DNA of 8,877 nucleotides from Deltaproteobacteria bacterium (GTDB taxonomy: Bacteria; Myxococcota; Myxococcia; Myxococcales; Myxococcaceae), in NCBI GenBank assembly GCA_016875515.1, contig VGRA01000072.1, positions 1 through 8,877 on the forward strand, written 5' to 3'. Every line of letters starts with the position of its first letter. Positions within the stretch are counted from its first letter, which is position 1. A program made the position numbers and the translations under genes. Below the pieces are notes generated by a model. It ran no database searches and was not told where the DNA came from. It saw only the letters and a program-made list of their open reading frames with translations. Shown piece by piece: positions 1 through 7,756 of this stretch.

Positions 1-1322
1 TGCCTGTCACGGTACTCACCGGCTTCCTCGGGTCCGGGAAGACCACGCTGCTCAACCGCATCCTGACCGAACAGCACGGACAGCGGATCGCCGTCATCGA
101 GAACGAGTTCGGCGAGATAGGGATTGACCAGGCCCTCGTCATCAACGCGGACGAGGAGGTCTTCGAGATGAACAACGGGTGCATCTGCTGCACCGTGCGA
201 GGTGACCTCATCCGCATCCTCGGAACGCTGCTCAAGCGCCGGGATAAGTTCGATCGGATCATCATCGAGACGACGGGCATGGCGGATCCCGGCCCGGTGG
301 CGCAGACCTTCTTCGTGGACGAGGACATCTCCCAAGAGTTCGCGCTGGACGGCATCATCACCCTTGTGGACAGCAAGCACGTCGCCATGCACCTCGGCGA
401 GAGCGACGAGTGCCTGCAGCAAGTGGCGTTCGCGGACGTGTTGGTCCTCAACAAAACGGACCTCGTCACCCCTGCAGAACTGGACGCGCTGGAGGCGTCC
501 ATCCGCCGCATCAACGCGGTGGCCAGCGTGCACCGCGCCGTCAATTCCGCCGTGCAGCTGGCCGCGGTGCTGGACGTGGGCGGGTTCGACCTGTCCCGCG
601 CGCTCGACCGGCGTCCCACGTTCCTCGAGCCGGAGTACCCCTTCGAGTGGGCAGGTCGGTACCAGCTCGGCGCGGAGGGGGCCGTGCTGTCGCTCGGCGC
701 GGGGCCGGATCCCACCATGAAGGTGGCGCTGCTGCCCGCCGGCGGAGAGGACCCGCTCGGTCGGGCAGCGGAGCAGGGCGTGCGGCTCTTCTCCGGGAAG
801 TTGCCGCAGGTGGGGAAGGGCGGCGTGGTGGGTGCCGGGGCGGCGGTGGAACTCGAGCTCCGCGGCGCTGGACGCAAGCGCTTCATGCTGAAGCCGCAGC
901 AGCCGGGCTCCCATGTCCTGCTTGCGCAGCACCTCCCCGAGGAGTTCGACCTCCGCGTCGAGGGGTCCGCCGCGGCGGCCCAGGAACCCGTCGAGACGCG
1001 GGTGTTCAATCCCGAGCACGAACACGACGAGACGGTCGGCAGCGTCGGCATCCACCTCGAGGGGGAGATCGACTCGGACCGCCTGAACGCATGGCTGCGG
1101 GGACTCCTCAAGGAGAAGGGCAACGACATCTTCCGGATGAAGGGCATCCTCAACATCAAGGGGGAGGACCGCCGCTTCGTCTTCCAGGGCGTCCACATGC
1201 TGTTCGACGGACGGCCAGACCGGAAGTGGGGCAAGGCGCCGCGCGCCAGCGACCTGGTCTTCATTGGACGCAATCTCGACCGCGCGGCGCTGTCAGAGGG
1301 GCTCCGGCGGTGCGTGCGGTGA
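1..1322 (+). CDS. COG0523/CobW-family GTPase, putative zinc metallochaperone (start codon cut by window edge)
   Basis: Cytoplasmic P-loop GTPase of the CobW/COG0523 group, members of which deliver metal, often zinc, to client enzymes. The window opens with TG followed by Pro-Val-Thr-Val-Leu-Thr, so the missing base is probably the first base of an ATG; numbering takes that Met as 1, giving 440 aa. Visible motifs: Walker [10 protein letters not shown] (8-16), [10 protein letters not shown], the metal-binding CxCC (Cys61-Ile-Cys63-Cys64) within the family hallmark [13 protein letters not shown] (90-97), and the guanine-specificity NKTD (151-154). Residues about 210-330 form an extra beta-rich segment between the GTPase and CobW C-terminal domains, beginning [14 protein letters not shown] short EHEHDE linker follows. 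The C-terminal domain (about 346-415) has [12 protein letters not shown] and [13 protein letters not shown]. It overlaps the WD40 gene and heads a gene row ending in znuA, which favours zinc over cobalt/cobalamin as its metal. Family assignment is firm; the zinc role is inferred from context. Confidence 0.93.
   Translation, partial: PVTVLTGFLGSGKTTLLNRILTEQHGQRIAVIENEFGEIGIDQALVINADEEVFEMNNGCICCTVRGDLIRILGTLLKRRDKFDRIIIETTGMADPGPVAQTFFVDEDISQEFALDGIITLVDSKHVAMHLGESDECLQQVAFADVLVLNKTDLVTPAELDALEASIRRINAVASVHRAVNSAVQLAAVLDVGGFDLSRALDRRPTFLEPEYPFEWAGRYQLGAEGAVLSLGAGPDPTMKVALLPAGGEDPLGRAAEQGVRLFSGKLPQVGKGGVVGAGAAVELELRGAGRKRFMLKPQQPGSHVLLAQHLPEEFDLRVEGSAAAAQEPVETRVFNPEHEHDETVGSVGIHLEGEIDSDRLNAWLRGLLKEKGNDIFRMKGILNIKGEDRRFVFQGVHMLFDGRPDRKWGKAPRASDLVFIGRNLDRAALSEGLRRCVR
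1295..1301 (+). promoter_or_regulatory. Shine-Dalgarno-like run deciding the WD40 start
   Basis: AGAGGGG sits inside the 3' end of the CobW gene. It is 8 bases before GTG 1310 and 17 before GTG 1319, and therefore favours the upstream start. No competing purine run lies closer to 1319. Confidence 0.4.
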
Positions 1323-2350
1323 GCGGCGCGAAGCGCGCAACGCCCGTCCAGCAGCCGGCGGCTTGGACCGTGGACAGCGGCGAGTACGTGGTGGGGCTCG
1401 CCGCCCGCTCTGACCGCGTGGTGGTGCTGGGCGGGACTGGCATCCTGTCCGTGTTGGAAGGCGCAACCGGCCGGCAGCTGGCGAGGGGCCAGCTGCCGGG
1501 GCATGGCGCTCAGGGGCTCGCGCTCCACCCCGTCCTGGACCGCGTGGCGGTGGGCTGTATGGATGGCCACGCGCGCGTGCTGGACCTGGAGGGACGGGTC
1601 CTCCACGCGCTGCCGGCAGGCAAGGGCTGGGTGCAGGCCGTGGCGTGGAGCGGGGACGGGAAGCTGCTGGCCACCGCCGCTGGACGGGTCGTCCGGACCT
1701 GGACCGTGGATGGCTCCCCGGTGCTGGAGAGCGAGCCCCACGCTGCCACGGTCACGGCGCTGGACTGGTCTCCCGTTAAGGCAGACCTGGCGTCAGCGAC
1801 CTACGGCAGCGTCCACCTCTTTCGCTTCGGGGAGGGGGCCAGCGCCGAGTCCCTGGACTGGAAGGGCTCACTGCTGTCTCTGGCCTTCAGCCCTGACGGA
1901 AAGCACCTCGCGGCAGGCACCCAGGAATGCTCCGTCATCTTCTGGAAGACAGCATCCGGGCGGAGCGCGGAGATGAACGGCTACCCCGGGAAGCCTCTGT
2001 CGCTCGCGTGGAGCCCGGACGGCTCGCTGCTCGCCACCAACGGGGACGCCACCCTCTGCTGTTGGGAATTCCGGGGCAAGGGGCCCGAGGGCACGCGGCC
2101 GCTGCTGCTGGAGGGGCACCGCGCCCCTGCAACGCGCGTGGCATGGCACCCCCGCAAGGACCTCTTGGTGTCCGGGGACCGCGCTGGAAAGCTGTTGTTC
2201 TGGACGCCCCGGCTGCGGACCCGCCCCATCGCCCGTGCAGCGCTCGGGGAGGACGGTGTTACCGCGGTGTCGTGGGACCCGGCGGTCACCACGCTGTTTG
2301 CCGCGGACGGGGCAGGCAGGGTTGCGCGCTGGAACATCGGTGCCGCATGA
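1310..2350 (+). CDS. WD40-repeat beta-propeller protein paired with the CobW GTPase
   Basis: A 346-aa protein built almost wholly of WD40-type repeats, with seven to eight blades. Clear repeat cores are [34 protein letters not shown] (followed by VIFWKT), [32 protein letters not shown] and a closing VTAVSWDP...VARWNIG. There is no signal peptide or membrane segment, so it should be cytoplasmic, probably a protein-binding scaffold. I chose GTG 1310 because an AGAGGGG Shine-Dalgarno-like run at 1295-1301 lies 8 bases upstream. GTG 1319 would instead overlap the CobW stop as GTGA but lies too far from that run. Either start overlaps the GTPase gene, implying translational coupling. I recall WD40 genes beside COG0523 genes in zinc loci of other proteobacteria, suggesting a joint role, but the biochemical function is unknown. 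Fold is certain; role is inference. Confidence 0.88.
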   Translation: MRAVSGAKRATPVQQPAAWTVDSGEYVVGLAARSDRVVVLGGTGILSVLEGATGRQLARGQLPGHGAQGLALHPVLDRVAVGCMDGHARVLDLEGRVLHALPAGKGWVQAVAWSGDGKLLATAAGRVVRTWTVDGSPVLESEPHAATVTALDWSPVKADLASATYGSVHLFRFGEGASAESLDWKGSLLSLAFSPDGKHLAAGTQECSVIFWKTASGRSAEMNGYPGKPLSLAWSPDGSLLATNGDATLCCWEFRGKGPEGTRPLLLEGHRAPATRVAWHPRKDLLVSGDRAGKLLFWTPRLRTRPIARAALGEDGVTAVSWDPAVTTLFAADGAGRVARWNIGAA

Positions 2351-2367
2351 CTTCCTGAAGAAGGAAG
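2351..2367 (+). terminator. Small hairpin directly after the WD40 stop (weak terminator or attenuator candidate)
   Basis: CTTCCT, a 5-base loop, then AGGAAG forms a perfect 6-bp stem starting on the base after the WD40 stop codon. A GC palindrome GGGCGCCC follows at 2371-2378. There is no T-run, so this is not a classical intrinsic terminator. It could be an mRNA processing or stabilising element within the operon, or chance. Confidence 0.2.
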
Positions 2368-2436
2368 GCCGGGCGCCCGCAGCGCCCCGTCCTGCACTTG
2401 ACGCACGGCAGCGTCGCCGGTAGTGCCCCCCGGCGA

Positions 2437-2844
2437 TTGCGGCACACCGCCCGGCACCGCCTGCGCGCCCTTGCCCTCGCCGGGTTGTGGTGTCCCTTGC
2501 CCGTGGCCGGTGCCGTGCACGACGGCGAGCACGCCCACCGCTACTGCGCCGAGCATGGCGCGGTGGAGGAGGCAGGGCCCCGCGCCGAGCGCGAGGGCAG
2601 GCAGCCGTCTGGCACGGCCGTGCTCGGGCTGGAAGCGTCGGATGCGCCGCCCGAGGCCACGGCCCACGCCGCGTGTGCCTTCTCCTTCGCCCACCGCCTG
2701 GGGGACGGCGCGCGGCTGGGGCCCCCGCCCGGGGATGTCCTCTCGCCGCTCCCACCGCGCGTTCCAGCCGAGCTCCCACCCGGCGCCGGGTACACGCCTC
2801 GCCCGCTGTCCCGGGCGCCCAAGGCCTCGCCTCCCCTGGCGTGA
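2437..2844 (+). CDS. Small putative secreted Cys/His-rich protein in the zinc locus
   Basis: About 135 aa from TTG 2437; an in-frame TTG at 2398 would add 13 residues. No ATG is available and neither start has a good Shine-Dalgarno. I prefer 2437 because it gives a compact signal peptide: a basic n-region, the hydrophobic run ALALAGLWCPLPVAGA, and likely cleavage after Ala26. The mature N-terminus carries a dense metal-ligand cluster, H28-x3-H32-x-H34-x2-C37-x2-H40, then VEEAGP, and a second H77-x2-C80-x5-H86. The last 45 residues are Pro-rich and probably disordered. Codons in this frame end overwhelmingly in G or C, so the frame is real and not a shadow. I recognise no named family. A periplasmic or extracellular zinc-binding role is inferred from the ligands and from the neighbouring CobW, barrel and ZnuA genes. 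Confidence 0.65.
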   Translation: MRHTARHRLRALALAGLWCPLPVAGAVHDGEHAHRYCAEHGAVEEAGPRAEREGRQPSGTAVLGLEASDAPPEATAHAACAFSFAHRLGDGARLGPPPGDVLSPLPPRVPAELPPGAGYTPRPLSRAPKASPPLA

Positions 2845-2921
2845 GTCCAGGGGGCCTGTGCCCCGTTGCCCGTGCCTACCGGTTTCCCTTGAGCGCTGGT
2901 CACCCGCCGCCTGCCGTTGGT

Positions 2922-4247
<1,326 letters not shown>

Positions 4248-4255
4248 GTCCCGCC

Positions 4256-5062
4256 ATGCGCACGCCCCTCCCGCTCCTGCTCCTGTGTTTCGGCTGCACC
4301 CTGGGTCCCGGCGATCCCTTCGCCACCCTGTCCGCCCGCGTGCAGGCCTCGCTCTCCCAGCCCGCGGGCCGGTCAGCTGCGGACGGCTTCCAGAGGCTTT
4401 CCACCGACTACCAGGTGAGGTTCACCGCCCTGCGGTTGGACGCCACGGCACTGGAGTTGGTGGACCTGGGCAGCGGCGCCACGCTCGCGTTCGACCCTGC
4501 CCGGCCGCCGCCCGGGTACGGCCTGTGCCACAACGGCCACTGCCACCGGGACGACGGTGCGCTCGTCGATTACGCGGTCATCTCGGCCGAGGTGACGGGT
4601 GGGGGAGGGCCGTCCGCCGTGGCCTCGCTCCCCGCGCAGGAGTTGGACGTCCTTGCGGGAACGGACCTCCCGCTGTCCTGCGGGGAAGGCTGCACGCTTC
4701 CATCCGCCACGGTGGGGCAGGTGCGGCTTCGCATCCGCGGCCTCGTGGCCGAGGGGGTGGTGCGGGACGGGCGCGCCCAACCGCGCATCCCGGAGCAGCC
4801 TTTCCGGCTGCAGGCGCTCCTGCCCGAGGGCTCCGAGCTCTCCACGCCCACCGCCATCGAGGTATCCCGGCACGCCTCCCCGCGCGTCGACGTGGCGCTC
4901 ACGGTCCAGTTGGGCGCGTCGTTGCTGGACGGGCTCCCGCTGGAGCAACTGCCCACGGTGGGCGGCGCTCTGGATGCCTACCCCCCTTCAATGCCGGACC
5001 TGCAGAAGCAGGTGCGCGTCAACCTCGCGGAGACCGGCCTGGACGTTGTCGTTGAGCGCTGA
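4256..5062 (+). CDS. Putative lipoprotein with a CHNGHCH metal-binding motif
   Basis: 268 aa from ATG 4256, eight bases after the barrel gene, so probably translated from the same mRNA. The N-terminus MRTPLPLLLLCFGCTLG is a short signal with a lipobox-like CFGC; Cys14 would be lipidated, although Cys at -3 is unusual. The body is beta-rich (VRFTALRLDATALELVDLG, VRLRIRGLVAEGVV, VDVALTVQLGASLLDGL). Residues 91-97 read Cys-His-Asn-Gly-His-Cys-His, two Cys and three His in seven residues, followed by RDDGALVDY. A second Cys pair, C142-x3-C146, could be a disulfide or a ligand set. The composition strongly suggests a soft-metal site in the envelope, zinc being likeliest next to an outer-membrane barrel and ZnuA. 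I recognise no named domain. It might be a zinc-handling partner of the barrel; that partnership is inferred from adjacency alone. Confidence 0.82.
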   Translation: MRTPLPLLLLCFGCTLGPGDPFATLSARVQASLSQPAGRSAADGFQRLSTDYQVRFTALRLDATALELVDLGSGATLAFDPARPPPGYGLCHNGHCHRDDGALVDYAVISAEVTGGGGPSAVASLPAQELDVLAGTDLPLSCGEGCTLPSATVGQVRLRIRGLVAEGVVRDGRAQPRIPEQPFRLQALLPEGSELSTPTAIEVSRHASPRVDVALTVQLGASLLDGLPLEQLPTVGGALDAYPPSMPDLQKQVRVNLAETGLDVVVER

Positions 5063-5084
5063 ACCCGCAAGACCACCCACACCC

Positions 5085-5090
5085 AAGGAG
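5085..5090 (+). promoter_or_regulatory. Strong Shine-Dalgarno before the second lipoprotein gene
   Basis: AAGGAG lies 9 bases before ATG 5100 in the 37-base gap after the previous stop. It is the most canonical ribosome site among the plus-strand genes here and suggests this small lipoprotein is made in higher amounts than its neighbours. Confidence 0.65.
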
Positions 5091-5099
5091 TCGTACACC

Positions 5100-5576
5100 A
5101 TGAACCGTTTCTCCCTCGTCCTGTCCCTCTCCCTGCTCGCCGGCTGCGGTGGCACCGCTGCCCCCGAGGAGGACGTGGAGGCCTGTGAGCACCTCAAGGA
5201 GGGGCCCGGCGTCTCCGTGACCGCCGCGAAGGACGCCTCCACCGCGCTGCCCACCGTGAACGAGCCGCACAAGCGGCACGACATCTCGCTCGTGGTGGAG
5301 TCCAACGGCGGGGCCCGCGGCGGCCTCGTCTCCTACGCCTCCACGGCGGAGGGTGACTACGCGCTGTACCTCTCCGTCGACGTCCCGGTGGAGGTGACCG
5401 ACTCGGCCGGCAATGCGGTGGCCTTCGAGTCCACCACGGGCTCCGTCTCCAGCTGCAGCGAGGTGAAGTCCAAGCGCGTGCTGGAGTTGGGCGTGGGCAC
5501 CTACACCTTCCGCTTCGGCCCCACCCCCCAGCCCTCGGTGTCGCTCGTGGTGGAGTCTGCCGAGCACGCGCACTGA
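5100..5576 (+). CDS. Small putative lipoprotein, beta-sandwich-like, in the zinc locus
   Basis: 158 aa from ATG 5100, with AAGGAG 9 bases upstream. The signal SLVLSLSLLAGC ends in a textbook lipobox Leu13-Ala-Gly-Cys16, so the mature protein should be membrane-anchored. After an acidic linker comes CEHLKEGPGVSVTAA (Cys29), PHKRHDISLVV, then GDYALYLSVDVPVEVTDSAGN. Cys119 may pair with Cys29. The end is LGVGTYTFRFGPT followed by the strand SVSLVVESAEHAH. Alternating strands suggest a small beta-sandwich. His31, His57, His60, His156 and His158 are possible metal ligands. Parts of it resemble the extra beta domain inside the CobW protein at the start of this window (see findings). The neighbours, the CHNGHCH lipoprotein and znuA 45 bases downstream, make a periplasmic zinc-related role plausible. 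I know no established function. Confidence 0.85.
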   Translation: MNRFSLVLSLSLLAGCGGTAAPEEDVEACEHLKEGPGVSVTAAKDASTALPTVNEPHKRHDISLVVESNGGARGGLVSYASTAEGDYALYLSVDVPVEVTDSAGNAVAFESTTGSVSSCSEVKSKRVLELGVGTYTFRFGPTPQPSVSLVVESAEHAH

Positions 5577-5581
5577 CGAAT

Positions 5582-5597
5582 ACCGGGCCTTGCCGGT
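5582..5597 (+). other. Short inverted repeat upstream of znuA
   Basis: ACCGG, a 6-base loop, then CCGGT. It competes with a second possible pairing in which GTCCG at 5596-5600 pairs with a downstream CGGAC before the znuA start. Both stems are only 5 bp in very GC-rich DNA, so chance is likely. It is noted because it fills the only gap before znuA and no other regulatory site is visible there. Confidence 0.12.
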
Positions 5598-5621
5598 CCG
5601 TCTCATCTCCGGACACACGCC

Positions 5622-6536
5622 ATGAACCACGCGCTGCTCCTGCTGACGTGTCTCCTCGCGGCCCCTGCCCTCGCCAAGGTGCAGGTGGTTGCCACCATCA
5701 CGGACCTGGGGTCGCTCGCCGCGGAGGCGGGGGGAGACCTCGTGGAGGTCACCACCCTCGCGCGCTCCACGCAGGACCCGCACTTCGTGGATGCGCGCCA
5801 CTCGCTCGTGCTCGGCCTCTCGAAGGCGGACCTGCTCGTGCACGTGGGCATGGAGATGGAGACGGGCTGGCTGCCCACGTTGCTGACCTCCTCCCGCAAC
5901 GGGCGCATCCAGGTGGGGGCGCCCGGCAACCTCAACTGCGCCACGCTCATCCAGCCGCTGGAGGTGCCGGCGGAGAAGATCGAGCGGGCCATGGGGGACA
6001 TCCACCCGGGCGGCAACCCGCACTACACCAAGGACCCGCGCAACGCCGTGCCGCTCGTGCGTGGCATGGCGGCGCGGCTGGCAGCCGTGGACCCGGACCA
6101 CGCCGCCACCTACCAGCAGAACGCCGCCCGCTTCGAGGCGCGGCTGCGCGAGAAGCTGTCCGGCTGGGAGGCGGCGCTGCGCCCCTTCCGAGGGACGACC
6201 GTCATCACCTTCCACCGGAGCTGGAGCTACCTCTCCGCGTGGGCCGGCTTCGAGCAGGTGGCCTTCATGGAGCCCAAGCCCGGCCTGCCGCCCTCGGCGC
6301 AACACGTGGCACAGGTGCTCATCACCGCCCGCGCCCGCAAGGTGCCGCTCGTCCTCCAGGAGGACTGGTACTCCGCCCAGGCCAGCGAGCTGGTGGCCCA
6401 GAAGTCCGGGGCAAGGCTGGTCCGCGTGCCCGGCATGGTGCCGGAGGGGCAGGGGTACCTGGACTACGTGGACCGCCTGGTGGCCGCCGTGACGGCGGCG
6501 CTCCCCGCGGCTGCCCCGCCGGCCGCGGCCCGGTAG
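5622..6536 (+). CDS. znuA: Periplasmic zinc-binding protein of an ABC importer (ZnuA/TroA type)
   Basis: 304 aa cluster A-I metal substrate-binding protein that captures zinc in the periplasm for ZnuBC. The signal peptide MNHALLLLTCLLAAPALA is followed by VQVVATITDLG, the family's first strand. Candidate ligands: His54 in QDPHF, His134 in GDIHPGGNPHY (His128 also close), and His198 in VITFHRSW. His at the third position is what TroA/ZnuA zinc binders carry, where PsaA-type manganese binders have Glu. The His/Asp-rich loop typical of E. coli ZnuA is absent; the loop after QDPHF is plain. The usual C-terminal Asp ligand (as in SDALG-type motifs of TroA relatives) is not obvious, that stretch reading VRVPGMVPEGQGYLDYVD. 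No good Shine-Dalgarno precedes ATG 5622. It is the last gene of the plus-strand row and faces the unit carrying znuC and znuB. A manganese or mixed specificity is less likely but possible. Confidence 0.93.
   Translation: MNHALLLLTCLLAAPALAKVQVVATITDLGSLAAEAGGDLVEVTTLARSTQDPHFVDARHSLVLGLSKADLLVHVGMEMETGWLPTLLTSSRNGRIQVGAPGNLNCATLIQPLEVPAEKIERAMGDIHPGGNPHYTKDPRNAVPLVRGMAARLAAVDPDHAATYQQNAARFEARLREKLSGWEAALRPFRGTTVITFHRSWSYLSAWAGFEQVAFMEPKPGLPPSAQHVAQVLITARARKVPLVLQEDWYSAQASELVAQKSGARLVRVPGMVPEGQGYLDYVDRLVAAVTAALPAAAPPAAAR
6483..6528 (+). terminator. Two adjacent strong hairpins in the 3' end of znuA (candidate U-less terminator region)
   Basis: GCCGCCG-TGA-CGGCGGC at 6483-6499 is a perfect 7-bp stem with a 3-base loop. 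CCGCGGC at 6505-6511 pairs with GCCGCGG at 6522-6528. Both lie in the Ala/Pro-rich tail of znuA just before its stop and before the convergent gene's stop. There is no T-run. They could slow or stop polymerase between the converging units, or simply reflect Ala codons (GCC/GCG). Confidence 0.22.
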
Positions 6537-6552
6537 CTGCGGCCCGCGCCAG

Positions 6553-7731
6553 TCAGGGTGGGCACGCGTTGGCGGCCCACTGCTCGGACAGGGCCTGGAT
6601 GGAGCGGAACATCGCCACGCCCTCGTGGAAGGTGCCCACCGCGCCCTGCCGCGCGAGGATGCCGAAGTACTGGTGGTCGAAGTCGATGAACGGGTAGGCG
6701 CCGTACGCGCCCGGGCTCGAGTTCCGGTGGCCGGAGCCGCAGTCGTAGGACACGCCTCCCTTGGCCCCCGGGCACTCCAGCCAGTTGCCCAGCCCGTAGG
6801 CCCAGTCCTCGCCCAGCCGGTCCAGCACGGGGGACGCCGTGGGCACGGCGGCGCCCCGGTGGTTCTCCATCAGCGTGGACCGGGAGGCAGCGGACAGCAC
6901 GGTGCCCCGGTAGAGCGCCCGCAGGAAGCCGAAGTAGTCCTGCGCCGTCCAGTGCATCCCGCCCCCGAGCCGCGGGTTGGTAGCCGAGGGCAGGTCGTAC
7001 GTGGAGTCCGGGAACAGCCCCGTCCTCGCCTTGAAGGCGGAAAAGACATCACCCCATGACTGGGCGGTGGGCACCGACTGAATGGCCATCAGCCCCGCCA
7101 CCTGGAGGTGGGTCCCCGAGTACTCGAACCGGGTGCCCGGGGTGGGCGCGCCCGCCGCGTTCTTCTCGTAGATGGATTGAACGCAATTGCGGAAGTTGGC
7201 GCCCGCGAGGTGCAGGCAGAGCGGCTCCTTCGCGTAGCCGGAGCGGAAGCTGAGCAGGTGCTCGAGCGTGACGGCCGGGTCCTTCCAGGTGAGCGGCATG
7301 CGGGCGCTCGCCGACGTGGACAGCGCCAGCTTCCCCTGGTCCACCAGGTCCAGGATGACCGTGGCCGTGACCCACTTGGCGGTGGACGCGGACTCGCAGC
7401 GCGTGGCGGGCGAGGAGCCTCCCTGCGAGTGCACGAACGTCCGCCCGTCCTCGCGCTCCAGCATCAGCGTGTACGCCTGCTCGCTGCTCACCCCCGGGTC
7501 GTTCGCCGCCTGGTCGAGCAGCTGGCCCATCCGGAGCTCCAGCGCCTCCAGCCCCGCCTGCGAGCAGGCAACGCCCGCGTCGGCCGGGAGGACCGGGTCC
7601 GTGCCGGCGCCTGCGTCCGGGGCGGGCGCGCCCGGCGTCGGCGGCTCGGCCCGGTCCCGCAGACCGCAGGCAGGGGCACACAGCAGCGCGCTGGCGGCGG
7701 CGAGCTTCAACAGGAAGGTGCGGGTGCGCAT
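6553..7731 (-). CDS. Serine beta-lactamase-fold lipoprotein (beta-lactamase/DD-peptidase/esterase family)
   Basis: 392 aa on the minus strand from ATG at 7731. The N-terminus MRTRTFLLKLAAASALLCAPAC looks like a lipoprotein signal with Cys22 modified, followed by a Pro/Ala/Asp linker to about residue 55. Catalytic motifs of the serine beta-lactamase/penicillin-binding fold are visible: S116-T-A-K119 (SxxK); Tyr204-Ser-Gly at the YxN position, with Gly where Asn is usual; and GSGHRNSSPGAYGAYPF (about 332-348), probably the third motif in place of KTG. Other family landmarks are LEHLLSFRSGY and NPRLGGGMHWTAQDYFGFLRAL. Such proteins hydrolyse peptidoglycan peptides, esters or, rarely, beta-lactams; the substrate cannot be told from sequence. 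It follows znuB by 25 bases on the same strand, so is probably cotranscribed with znuC and znuB, although I see no good Shine-Dalgarno. The enzyme needs no metal, which may matter under zinc starvation (inference). Confidence 0.88.
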   Translation of the reverse strand: MRTRTFLLKLAAASALLCAPACGLRDRAEPPTPGAPAPDAGAGTDPVLPADAGVACSQAGLEALELRMGQLLDQAANDPGVSSEQAYTLMLEREDGRTFVHSQGGSSPATRCESASTAKWVTATVILDLVDQGKLALSTSASARMPLTWKDPAVTLEHLLSFRSGYAKEPLCLHLAGANFRNCVQSIYEKNAAGAPTPGTRFEYSGTHLQVAGLMAIQSVPTAQSWGDVFSAFKARTGLFPDSTYDLPSATNPRLGGGMHWTAQDYFGFLRALYRGTVLSAASRSTLMENHRGAAVPTASPVLDRLGEDWAYGLGNWLECPGAKGGVSYDCGSGHRNSSPGAYGAYPFIDFDHQYFGILARQGAVGTFHEGVAMFRSIQALSEQWAANACPP

Positions 7732-7756
7732 GGCAGAAGGCCAGCCTGCCGGACCT

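Noticed and set aside
410..1309. N-terminal extension of the WD40 frame back to 410
   Set aside because: The upstream part is Arg/Gly/Ala-rich nonsense lying inside the CobW gene. The WD40 repeats begin only after 1310.
2851..2864. GGGGC-CTGT-GCCCC hairpin before the barrel gene, considered as a terminator or riboswitch
   Set aside because: Only 5 bp in GC-rich DNA, no T-run and no surrounding conserved structure. Expected by chance.
5019..6305. 428-codon open frame on the minus strand across the second lipoprotein gene and most of znuA
   Set aside because: It runs opposite to well-supported plus-strand genes with recognisable families. Its product is Gly/Arg/His/Val-rich low-complexity sequence with no motif, typical of antisense frames in GC-rich DNA.
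7182..7191. Perfect palindrome CGCAATTGCG considered as a Zur-like operator
   Set aside because: It lies deep inside the beta-lactamase-like coding sequence, is only 10 bases long, and does not match the longer AT-rich dyad expected for Zur.
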